Of a DNA stretch of 64,000 bases, positions 1 through 11,600 are shown piece after piece. The notes beneath the pieces were generated by a model, which saw only the letters and a program-made list of their open reading frames with translations, was not told the DNA's origin and did no database searches. The position numbers and the translations under genes were made by a program. The stretch comes from Arenicola marina (Eukaryota > Annelida > Polychaeta > Arenicolidae): positions 47,032,959 through 47,096,958 of the forward strand of contig OZ025252.1 of the NCBI GenBank assembly GCA_964019135.1. The letters are read 5' to 3'. Position 1 is the first letter of the stretch, and each line of letters opens with the position of its first letter.

Positions 1-412
1 ATTTCGCGTTGGTGAAGTCGAAATTACGTGATCGGAAGTCGAAATTTCGTGATCGGAAGTCCATATTTCGTGAGCGGAAGTCGAAATATTGCGTTTATGA
101 AGTCGAAATTGCTCGTTGGTGAAGTCGCAATTTCGCTTTGGTGAAGGCGAAATTTCATAATTAGAAGTGCATATTTCGTGACCGGAAGTCGCAATTTCGC
201 GTTCATGCAGTTGAAATTTGCGTTCATGAAGTCGAAATTTCGCGTTCATGAACACGAAATTTCGCGTTCAAGAACTCCAAATTTTGCGTTGATGAATTTC
301 GACTTACGGTCACGAAATTCCGCCTTCACCAGCGCGAATTTTCGGGTTCCGATCACGAAATTTCGACTTCACCAACGCGAAATTTCAACTTCGGAAAGTG
401 TTGTGACATGGC
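1..412. repeat. Degenerate 21-22 bp minisatellite that reverses orientation
   Basis: Tandem units of about 21-22 bp, roughly ttcgYgttcatgaagtcgaa followed by at, run from the window edge. From about position 295 the units appear as reverse complement (for example ttcgacttcaccaacgcgaa at about 360-385), so the array contains a head-to-head switch. Open frames here are by-products of the repeat. The array continues off the left edge. Confidence 0.75.
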
Positions 413-980
413 CCTAATACGCGGCCGTAATCTTGTGAGTTGCCTTGTTCGACTGGAGTAGAGAATTCAGTATTCTGTCCGCGCATAAACGAATAGACCT
501 ACAGCCACTAAACTACTTGAGTCGATTGGTGCAGTTGGAGAATATCCCCCGATACATAAGGCACCAGTCCTTAAGTTGACAAGTTGCTTGACCTTTGACG
601 TTGGCGTTAGAAATAAAAACTGAAATACAACGCATGAGCTGCAGACCAGTAGACAATGTAGAGGAGAACGTCAAGCGTACCTTGAGAAGGGAGACGAAAA
701 TCTGGGGATAAGTGCAACTGGAATATATATAGCGAGTGCCGACTATGTACATGCATTACTGACAGAGTATAGGCCGAAATGTCAGCGCGCGGTGAGTCAT
801 TTGGGTTATCGAAGGTCTATAATGGGATCGGCCATGTTATTTTGTTTTGTTTTTTTGCTTGCAAAGCACTGGTCTGATTTGAATGGTATTTGGCACGCAT
901 GATGTCAGTAATATTGGCACATATTCCACCACATATAGGTGATCTACATGTATTCATGTAGTCACAGCGATTTTTTTTTT
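413..980. other. No gene seen
   Basis: Single-copy-looking sequence with only short spurious reading frames. I see no splice-flanked domain, RNA gene or clear repeat. Confidence 0.5.
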
Positions 981-984
981 CATT

Positions 985-2090
985 TTTATTCGGGTCAAAT
1001 TTAACCAATCCAATAGCTCGAAAACTATAAATGTGAGGTGAAATCTGAGACCACATTTTTCTGTGCCTCTCTCAGAAGAATACTTTGAGACAAACCGCGG
1101 ATCTCTAGCCAATATTAAAGGAGCTACAAAGAAAAACATGATGCGTGACCTTGACCTTGTTGTGACCATAACCTTGGATGCGTGACCTCGGTGAATATAG
1201 TCATTCGCGTCCAAATACTAATGTCATCTAATACGCAAGGCACCGTTTGTCTGACTTGTCCCCATCACGGAGAAATGGAGGGTTTTTTTCCCGCCAAAAT
1301 TCTCTCATAGGATGCCATGTTAAAGTTTGGGATTTTTTGCACAAACACTATACGGGCGATTTGCTACATTTTCAAGACCGTATTCAAGGTACCCTCAAAC
1401 CCAATACTTGAAATACTCTGCAGTGTGATTACATGTAATTAATGTGAACGCTATAGCTATTTTTTCGACTTTTGGTCCTATCTCCCAATGGCTAAGCGAA
1501 TGTCACTTCGGTTCATTTTTGACCATCGAATAACTCGAAAACTATTAACGAGACCTGTGACCTTGTCTTTTGATCTACATGGCCCATCTTCGAACTTAGC
1601 ATTACACTGGGCTGTGGCATTATTTCTGCAGAAGGAAAACTTCCGTATCTTGTAATTGAAAAAAAACAATTGCAAATTCTCAACAGCCCGTAGCGCGAAA
1701 AAGTTTCATCCTACGTCAAATTTGATGCAAGTAACGCGAAAGATTTTGAGTATTTTGACACTAATTGCGGATCTCTAGCTGTAATATTAAGAGACCTAGG
1801 GCGCAAAATGTGTTTTCGACGTATGACGTCACCGGGACGTTGACGTTTGAGGTACGTTGCCCATCTACGAACTTGACCTGATGACGGTCTGTCGGAATGT
1901 TTTGGTAAACGGGGAAAATCGGTATCTTTAGGCATCCGACAGATATGGCGCGACAAGACAAACAGACAGACAGACAAACCGAACACACTGACATAAGACG
2001 AAAATCGTAGATTTTCCTCTTAACAAATAGATTAACAGACAAACCGAACACACCGACATAAGACGAAACGATTTTCGTCGTAAAAACCTG
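985..2090. repeat. Diverged dispersed-repeat copies with an (AGAC)-rich end
   Basis: Two stretches (about 1000-1160 and 1500-1840) share the phrases 'aactcgaaaactat' and 'gcggatctctagc' in the same order. The right end holds a short AGAC-rich tract (about 1955-1980), then the phrase 'agacaaaccgaacacac' plus 'tgacataagacgaaa', repeated once about 64 bp later. This looks like an old dispersed element with an internal duplication. No coding capacity is visible. Confidence 0.45.
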
Positions 2091-2099
2091 GTACCGCCA

Positions 2100-4040
2100 T
2101 TCGTCCTAGTTGCTGAGCGACGTTGTAGTCGAGGAACTAGGCCGCTATCCTTGGTGGCATGATCGGTGAGGTATGCTCAACAGAAGCTGGTACCTGCGCT
2201 AGACGTTGGGCCGCCGAACCAGGATCCACACACTAGCAGCCACTTCGCCAAGTGGCTTCGCGAATTGCCCGGGGGGCGGGTGGAGGGAGGCACTATTATA
2301 CAAATATGGTGGTGGTGGTGGGGGGTGGGGAGTTCTGCGGCTGCCCCTTGATAGCTGAGAGAGCAGACATTTGTAATGAAAAAGATACCCCTTGAGCGCG
2401 AATATTTCAAAACGCCCGGACAGTGGGGGGGGGGGGGGGTGAGGGGGCTCTAGAAATGTATTTTGGTAAAGCGGGTTTTCTATGCGGGAAAGGAAATTAA
2501 ACCGAGAGTGTGTGTTATATTATATATTATTATCATGTGCAAGAGGAATTAATATAGGCCTTGCCTGTTTTCCGATTGTGAAATAAAAATATGTTTAAAC
2601 CAAACCGAGAGAGTTTGCTGTGAAACGAAGCATAAACCTAGCGGGTCTGCATGAAACTGCGACATGGAGTGATCATCGGTAAAAATTCCCCTTGGTATAT
2701 AGCGATTTTCTTTTTTAAAACGCCCCTTTGGATCAAATTTTGTCGATTTGCGATTCATCTACGTTCCGTAAGCAACCAAAGAAACTCTAGCGAATGTTAC
2801 GGGAATGTTCCATGTTTGCCCGAAATATCTTTTGGGTAAACACTGGAGAGAACTCTAGTATTGACCATAGTATGTTGCTTTTGCTTTGCGTCAAGATGCT
2901 AATAAAGAAAGATACAAGCATCTACATTGAATTTTTCAAACTTAGAATGACAAGATATAGACCCTAGTAGGTTTTCTTCCATACTAGGACGGTTTTTAGG
3001 GCCAGATTTGAGTCATATAGGATAGGATCCAAGATGAAAAGTGTCGTCTCATCTGGTATATCTGATACGTTTCGACACATATTATTTTATGACTGAAAAA
3101 CATAACCTTAGTTTGCAAATACTAAGAGAAATTCGAAATTAGGACCATTGTTTTCTTAGTAGACTGACAACAAATCTTCTCCTTTTAGCAGTTGAAGCAG
3201 CGAAATACTGGTGCTGCCCCGAAAATAACACGCGCCGAAAGTTTACATTTAACAGTGTTTTTGCCCATATGCAGATATCTGTTTGAATATTCACAAGAAA
3301 CTGCATAATCATAACCAACCGGGTGTGAATTACAAAAACGCGTCTAATGTGTCGTATGGGTTTTTCCCTGCCATAGGACTTAATAATCATCATGCATCGC
3401 ACGTCTGCGCGCGGTATCTATGGTTACGTGCAATCGTTCCTTATATGGAATAGCCAGGCCAGGACAATGGTGATCCATTTGTCGCAGAAATGTAAACATC
3501 GCTGATATTTCTCCCAACAAAACATATCGGACGATATAAGGAGTAATAATATAAGGATTTTATAGTTAAAAATGCCAGGATCGGAGCACGTGCACAAGCA
3601 TATTACACATATTACATATATACGGGAGTTAAAACCCATGAGAATTATGAAGACCTATAGCTCGGGACCGGAGGGCAGTATACACCAGCCCCAGCATGCA
3701 CGTCCGATAGCCCTCAGCGGCCATAAGAGAGGGGGAAGGTGGGGAGACGCACAGCAGAGGTTCAAGGCTATAAGTGGCTATACGTCAGAGGATTATTATC
3801 TGAATACGCCGTAAACGGCGCACCGTAGAGATAATCGCGGAATTTCTCACTTACAGCCATTTCAAAGCCATTTCTAGTTTATGAGCAGGACGGTCTTTCT
3901 CAGCCTTATTTAAGCTTCTGTGCGCATAGGCGATTACTCTTTGCGTCCCTTCAACTTCTTGATAGAGAATCGCTCCTAGCCCGTCCAAACACTAGCATCA
4001 GTGTGCAACACAAAGGATTTCTTATAATCAGCGAACGCAA
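2100..4040. other. No gene seen; simple-sequence patches
   Basis: Contains a GGT-rich patch (2305-2330), a G run (2425-2440) and a TAT-rich patch (2515-2535). Around 2775-2830 the phrase 'acgggaatgttcc' resembles the repeats at 35.8-36.0 kb. No supported gene. Confidence 0.45.
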
Positions 4041-4049
4041 GTGTAGGTG

Positions 4050-6452
4050 CTTCAGTCAAACATTTTATCAGTTTTTCAAAGCTAACTGGTGTTCTTCACC
4101 CCAGTGAAACGATGTGCTAGTCGTTTTCTTTCTAGTCTTTTTAGTATGAGCACCTGCAGTGAGCTGATGAAGAGGCCTGGTGATTTTCGAAAAATCACGA
4201 ACGAAACGTCGATAATAGCCAACAAAGTCCAAGAAACTTTGCACTTCATGTAGCGAACTTGGTACATGCCACTGTCGAACGGCTGGTATCTTTTCAGGAT
4301 CTGTCTGGACGCCGTCTTGTGGAACGATATGACCAAGACACTTTATCGACTTCTGAAAGAATTTGCACTTTGAGGGTTTCAACTTCAGACCAACTTATTG
4401 CACCTTGCCAAAGACGGACTTGGTAAAAAGGGTATCTACCCTTCTGACTTCCGTTTCATCCAAGTTGTCAACGTGGCTTCGATCAAGCTTTGCTAAAAAG
4501 TCACTATCTGGGTTTATGTCACTATGTCCGTCAAGTCCCATAGCAGCAAAAAATGCTTCGCCTGGGTTCACAGACGAATTCATGTATCTTGGCAGAGTTA
4601 CATCAATTCTCTCTAAGTCACATAGTACAGTACGAGGTGGTATTATCACTGCTTTTGTCAAAAAGTTAATCAACGATACTCGATGGGCAGACTTAGAGTG
4701 TTAGACTCTTAGTACAGAGGGAGTCAGTCTGATTCCACCAAGAAGCATATTGTGACGGGATTCCTCAGTCAAGACTGTCAATCTCATAGACGCATTCAGT
4801 CCTGTATGTCCATGTATCACAAGTTTCTCTTTAGGCTGAATAGTAATTGCCTTCGTCGCTTTCACATCTGCTAGATTAGATCTTTGAGACAGTCGGTCAA
4901 AGGCTATCAATGCCTTGAATGCCTGTTCCCAATTCGTTGCTACTGAACTCGTCGATCCACACTGTCCTGGCAATATGTGAAGTAGGTTGGTACCAATTAG
5001 AACAGGCACCCTGGCATGGTAGCTTGTATGCGGTACTACCAGCAAAAGACCGTCAGTATCTGTCTTCAAGTCTAGTCAGTTGCGTTTCGACATAACCAAG
5101 ATATTCCAGTTTGTGGCCTCCGACACCTTCCACTGAAATTAATTCATGCAAGGGACGGATATCTAACCCCAGATCCCTTGTAAGCGAAGAGTAAATGGTG
5201 TTAACCATGGATCCGGTGTCTAGTAACGCCATTATAGCTTTGTCCTTAACCACAACGGGTATCTCATTCGTTTTCCCAATCAATTGGTTAGTGACCAAAG
5301 GGCTTTGCTTTTTCCCACTGGACAGCCCACATCCAATGGTACTTAGTAGTTTAAATGACACTCAGATTTCCTGTGGCCTTTCTGGTGACATTGATAACAT
5401 TCACCTTGGAACTCTGTTCTATTGAAGTTCCTTTGTTGATTAGATGGGGTTTTTATGGAAAGGTTTCTTATTTGCACCTCCTTCGACAGCAGAGAGTCGT
5501 GCATCCATCTGGGACCGAAGCGAAAGCACTTTATCCAGTTTCTTTGATTGTTGAGTAGAAACCTCAGTCACTTGATGTGAAGTTGTTTTAGTTACTTCCA
5601 TTTCAGCCACCCTTGCCGATGTTATTATCTGATCATAGGGGGCGTTCCCATCCATCAAGTGGCGAAGAGCCGATTTCATCCTATCCTCACGAAGTCCCGA
5701 CCAAAACTCGGAAAGACCGACGCTTCTCTAGAACGAACCTGGGAAACAAGGTGTTTTAGACGACAAGCCCAAGTGGTGACAGATTCACCGGGTTTCGGAC
5801 GAGCACTCCAGCATTGTTCAAGCAAATTCTTCAATGGCAACACATTCCCAGACATTGTCCATTTTTTAATGAGATTCGTGACAGTGATATTTTAACCCAT
5901 ATGGAGCATCGCCTCAGCTGCCATTCTTTTCAATGACTTCCTGATGGCCAACAAAACCTCAACATCTCTAAATCCACTAGATTGCAGTGACATCACTTCT
6001 TGTCGCCAAATTTCATACAACGCTTCTCCTTTACCCCCATCACCAGAGAAGTTTGATGACAAGCGCAGAGTAGAGTGAGGGTGTGCTCCAACTGCAGGAT
6101 TGACTGCGGTGCCGCAGCTTGTGTGTATGGAGGGGATGGTGAACTCTCAACTTTCCTAACATCACTCACAGATGATCTCATTATTGAAGCCATATACTCC
6201 TGATCCTGCACAGACAACTTCTGCCACAGATTCGTTATCTGTTATAGAGGCTGACCCTGAACAGTCTGACTGTTCCTGTTTCCACAGACGACAAATTTTC
6301 ATCTCTGCATCGACATCTAACTTGCTGATATCCAGCTCAAAATTGCTGAGAGAAGAATCTTGCAAAGCAGCCATGATATTACCAGCTTGTTTGGCCGAAA
6401 TGAACAACAAATAAACAGAATGACTGTGAAACCGCAGCCATTCTGCAGTCAC
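4050..6452 (-). mobile_element. Ty3/gypsy LTR retrotransposon relic (gag-protease-RT)
   Basis: Read on the minus strand from right to left. A gag-like N-terminal segment begins near 6377 and its frame is broken by about 6170. A CCHC zinc knuckle with C-x2-C-x4-H-x4-C spacing is encoded at 5358-5399. A retroviral-type aspartic protease has the active-site residues DTGS at 5209-5220. A linker follows, then the last part of a gypsy reverse transcriptase at 4068-4382, ending in a GYYRRFVRDFSKI-type motif. The catalytic YxDD part of RT, RNase H and integrase are absent, and gag and pol are spread over several frames with stops, so this is a truncated, inactive copy. I could not define LTRs; the AT-rich sequence to the right could include one. 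Confidence 0.8.
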
Positions 6453-8570
6453 ATTACAATCAGTTAATAGCTAACGAAGTTCAGCTTCATGTGAATGATC
6501 AACATTTTTCCGCGATAGACACCGCTGAGCAAATTTCATTTCTAAGAACTTTAAACGATTGCGCCCTAAGTAATTAAAAGATCCAGATTAAAGCCCATCC
6601 GGATTAGCGTACGCAAAAATCGACACAATCTAATCAACAAATTCAAGCACACAAATCACAAGTATCCAGTCTAAAGTACTGGTCAAAGCACTATAAATAG
6701 GTTCACTCGAAAAAGTCAATCCTAAGTATGCACACAGATATATGTCAATGACAACGACAGAATACAAGGAAGAAGAAGACAAGCCAATCACCTAATAATC
6801 AAACAGGATATACCCTACAAAAAAACTATCAATGAAGAAATACTAAAGGCCAAATGTACTCAAGGTACAATTAAAAATTCAAATTACTTCGAAAGTGGAA
6901 AAGGTTCCTAAAAATCTAATTCCTAAGCAAAACACATAAATTGAAGTTTTGAGTGTGTCACCACATTGGCAAAAAAACAAGTAATCAGCATATGACACTA
7001 CTAAACAAGTTATGAAGCGACTATCATCTTTCAACATTAAACAAATATTTAACTATTTAGTTATATTCAAAAAATTAAAATCATACTTGTAGATAATAAT
7101 TAGATAATTAGATATAGATAATTATTGTTAATACAGTATTCAATAATCTAACTAATACCAATTTTAGAATTCATTAATTTTATTAAATAATAATCTAATT
7201 ACTTTATCCTATAATTTATACCAGATATCAGTATTAGTTGCTTAAACTAAGAGTAATTATCGTATCTAATCTTATATATCAAATAGGCTTGATTATATTT
7301 AATCTTAATTAAATAAATCTAGTTAATATAATATTATAACTTTGTGATATCCTTGCAAGCAAAACAGAGCTTCAAGACGTTAAACTTAAAAATCATAACC
7401 AATTTGAGATTTCTGGATTCTAAGTGATGTCGAGAATCAAAAAATTCTAAAAATTCAATAATATTCTTTGACGATTAAGAAGTCTTACGAATAAATAATT
7501 AGTCAAATTCAGAAACTTATTTTGTATGATATGAAATAGACTATCCAAATATTTCGATTCTTATTGTACACAGTAAAGATTATAGAGATTCAATATTCAC
7601 AATTAATTGTCGAATACGAGGTTGTACTAAGTTGTATTCCTATATAATACTGCAGTCATGCAATGAATTCTATGTGATAGTCAATAACAGGCTTACATAG
7701 TAAGATTATTTGTTAGCAGGGTTCGTACAGATTCAAAGTATAAAGACAGATGTGTCAATCGTATCTCAAAAAGAAAAAATGCAGTACTTATAACTATCAA
7801 AGCACTTATCTAAATATGGATGTAATCAAAGTTTGACACTTACTATGATCCAGATGAACAATCATTTATGTTGCATCATCTTTGGGCACAACACATAAAG
7901 TTATAGTCCAGATATACACGTGAAGTCCAGCCAAATCAGCTGATCACTGTCAAGCCTCATCCCAGTTTGACAACTCCTCTTCAAGTCAGTGTGACGCACG
8001 TTTTTTTTAGTCAGTTTAATAGGAGAAGTCTATGGTGAAGGCCTGGGATGCGCCGCGACGAGCTCAATAAGAACAGGTTATATGATTCAACGGTTGCCTG
8101 GGAGCCTCAACACCCAGTTCGACGCCTTGTATTCGCAAAACTAATGGCTGAATCTCCAAATCAATCACATACCTGCCTTCTACGAACATTTGTGAAACAT
8201 TTACAACTACTTTCGAAGCAAGACCTACCACTAGTCAGTGTTACAAGGCAACTTTCGTTCATCCCTGAACATGCTGGCTCCACCTGTCCTCTCTGATATC
8301 AAGCGCCGCGATTCAATTGATGTTCAGCTCCTTCTAAATCATATGACAGTTCAATAATTATTAGAAATTTCCGAATAATCTAGTAAATCAAGTTTCTTTT
8401 AACAATCTTGATTTTTAGCAGGGGTCCTTGGAACAATGTTAGTTTCTCTCAAACAGGATGAAGCAGGATGATACAAAAATGTGTCACAGAGATAAAAACC
8501 GTGCTCCAAACTCAAACACCTTCTCGTGCAAGCGGATCTTACTTTGACTTCAACTTTGCAGGCTCGGTCC
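6453..8570. other. Very AT-rich intergenic stretch
   Basis: About 6.8-7.8 kb is extremely AT-rich with dense TAAT/ATTA motifs and no supported reading frame. It lies between the right end of the gypsy relic and the first exon of the receptor gene, so it may hold retrotransposon leader or LTR sequence and the receptor promoter. No individual promoter element can be called with confidence. Confidence 0.4.
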
Positions 8571-8578
8571 TCGGTGCA

Positions 8579-8654
8579 ATGGCGGCCATGTTGCCCCTGA
8601 TGGTACTGCTCCTGCTGCAAGCCGTTCCGAGTACCGCCACGACAGACATTTCTG
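8579..8654 (+). CDS. Receptor exon 1: start codon and signal peptide
   Basis: The chosen ATG (8579) has G at +4 and opens a short N-region, a run of Met/Leu/Val, then Ala-Val-Pro-Ser-Thr-Ala, a classic signal peptide. An upstream in-frame ATG at 8468 would bury the signal peptide about 37 residues in, so it is less likely. Donor gtaagt; intron phase 1. The exon probably extends upstream as 5'UTR. Confidence 0.75.
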
Positions 8655-11600
8655 GTAAGTATCCCGGACAAATATCCACATTACAAAGTAGCATATCCAT
8701 AACTGACATCGACTTTTGCATGAGATGACATAATTAATACTGATGCACATAAAAAGATAAGAAAGCGTTGTATATGTTTCCACACTGAACTTTCAATAAA
8801 AAGTTCTAGTTGTGGGATTATTGGCCGAGCTGGTCACTTAATTTCGCCTTTAATTGTTCCCGAAGATTCCATTCGCCTCGTGGACGGAGTTCCCGGTCGG
8901 AGCGGTCGTCTAGAGATCCTCTATGATGGCAAGTGGGGGACAGTCTGTGACGACGGATTCGACATCAATAATGCCACGTAAGCCACACAGTACATTAGCA
9001 CACCCACGGCTTCAACGTAAAGTGGTGCTGTAGCCTTGCTTCCATCCTTTTTAAATGCCTTTCACGACAGTTGAAGTATATTTTACAATATAATGTTCTG
9101 TTATCTGAATCAAGAGATGGTGAAACATTTCTCTGGGTGACAGCTTGTTATTAACAAACGTCTAGAGACAATTAAATATGGTAAATCTGCTTGTTGATAA
9201 TTGGTCTATTCCACGATGAGTTGCACTACGTTTCCTCGAGTAACCGCTTCGTGATCACAACTTTGAATCTCACTCCACCTCTAGTTATCGTTCGCACGAT
9301 TTATCCGGACACTTTTGAAAGTCCATACAACACACACCCATCGGAAGTTAAAATGGGGGACTCCCTGTTGTGGTGCTTAGCATGAAGCACAGCAGATGCA
9401 GCTCAACTTTGCTACTGGAGGGTCAGTGGAAGAGAGGAGGGGAATAAAAACTGTAACGTGGTAGTTCTCTCTTACTGGCCTGAAACATTACTATGACTAC
9501 TAATGTATCTTGCTTTGTATTTCGTAATTGATGGATGTTTGTCTTCTCTTAGGTAAAAGAAAGTACCGGGGGCTGCAGTGTGATATAAAAATAAAACTCC
9601 GTTGGTATAAATCTATTTGCCGTTAATCGTTCTATTTAAAAAGAAAGCATTATCGAAAAAATCGCACATCAACAGTATAAACTACAGATTTTCGCCCATC
9701 AGGCGGGTGTCGAAATGTTCCGAACACCTGACCTGAGTTAGCCAATCACACGCAAGGCGTTGGCGTCACTGACGACTACCTTCTGCGGAACCAAAACTTT
9801 GTTTACATGCGAGCCGAGCGTCTTTGGAGCAAGCTGTCGGCCTAACACCTCTCATGAATAGTGACAAGCGAATTTGACTCATAAAATTGAAACATCGATG
9901 CATTTAGAATAAAATGGTGTACTGTTCAGCTGTTGGCTGTAACAATTCAAGTGCAAAAAAAGGACGGCAAGAACAGGATATCTTTTTACCGCTGTTCGCT
10001 AGGCGACCAGCAGCTTTTGCGGCAATGGCTACGCAAGATTGCTCGTGTGAGTTTTAAACCCACCAAATGTTCAAGGGTATGCTCCAACCACTATGAGAAT
10101 AAATGCTTCGAGTCGACAAGCTGCTAGCTTCACGTACCACTCCACCCCCTACCCTTTCCCACCACCCCCAAAGGCCGCCACCCCACCGATCCTAGCCCAT
10201 ACGGCCGTTCTATAGTACGGCAGTCCTGTCCATACACTCTTCAGTGACGGTGAGTTTCTAAGACAGCAGCTGTATCAAGTTACACCATCAACTGCCGCTC
10301 CCGTGGGGGGAGTGGGGGCACTACATATAGTTAGGTATATACAAGATTCAAGATTTTTTTTCAAGATTCAATCTCATTTATTCCGTCAAAGCAAACATTT
10401 CATTTGGTACATTATAGAAAAAAAAGAAAAAAAAAAGAATGCTCGACGCAGGAGACTCTGATTAAGGTAAGAACCGCTAGCATCAGAGCCACCTATATTT
10501 GTGGTAAACAGAATATTATATGATGGTAAGTAATGGAAACCGAACAGAACAGAACAGACACAGAACTAAACGTTTCCAACAACAAACAATATGTGTCATA
10601 AATATGGGATAAATGAAATATAGATTAAAACGCAATTGAATGTAAGCGCTTCAATCCAGTTATTTTAATTTAATTTGATTTAGTTTAATTTAAGTTAATT
10701 TAATTTAAGGGCCAACCATGGGAGAGGCACTACTTTACCTTTGAGATGAATAGCAATTTTGTACAGTGCAATGCTCGGAATAATTACTTATGGTATCATC
10801 TTTTAAATACTTGGAAAATCCTATCAGGCTGTGTGTATTGATTTTATCTAAGATACTTGCGGGCTCTGTGTTCACAGTTTCAATTAGGGAGTGTTTAATG
10901 CATTTTGTGGCATAGTCGTGGTGTGCTCTATTGGTACGGACCAGTGCCTTATGTCTGGTGTTGTATGCGTGTATCTCGTATGCATGTGTTATGGAAATCT
11001 GCGAAAAATACGTGGGAAGATTATTATTCTTTAATTTGTGATAGAACTTTAGTATTTGCAAACGGTGAATGTCATCTAACTTTAGTAGGTTTAGCTGTTT
11101 GAAAAGGGGTTCACTGTGATCCTTGAATCTACTTAGACTTATTATTCTCACTGCTCTTTTTTGCAATTGATAGATTCGCTCCCCACAGTATCCCCAAGCC
11201 AGTATACCATAGTTTATATGCGGAAGAATTAGAGTATTATATATCGTTAAGAGGGCATGTTTTGGCAGAGAATACTTCAGTCTATTCATGATTCCCAGAG
11301 TCTTGGAAATTTTAGTGGAGATTCTACCAATGTGACTTTGCCATTTCATATGCTTAGTAATTTGTAGACCCAACATGCTAAATTCATCCACGCATTCAAC
11401 TTGGACATTATTAATAAAAAGATTTGGCAATGGAAATTTCTTATCAGGTAAGTGAAAGACCATAAATTTGCTCTTACTAGGGTTTAACGACAGTTTATTG
11501 GCATTTAACCAGTGGCTTATCTTATTAAGTTCCTTATGACGTACTGAAGGATGTGGATTGGTCTGTTCTTACTGGGCTCAAAGTGCCTAACAATATGTAC

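Noticed and set aside
6453..8040. Possible organellar insert because of extreme AT content
   Set aside because: No tRNA, rRNA or mitochondrial protein similarity is visible in any frame.
8048..8296. 82-codon plus-strand ORF upstream of the receptor
   Set aside because: No recognisable domain, no splice support and no link to exon 1; most likely chance.
8468..8578. Upstream in-frame ATG for the receptor
   Set aside because: It would put about 37 polar residues before the hydrophobic signal sequence. The ATG at 8579 gives a standard signal peptide and a better context.
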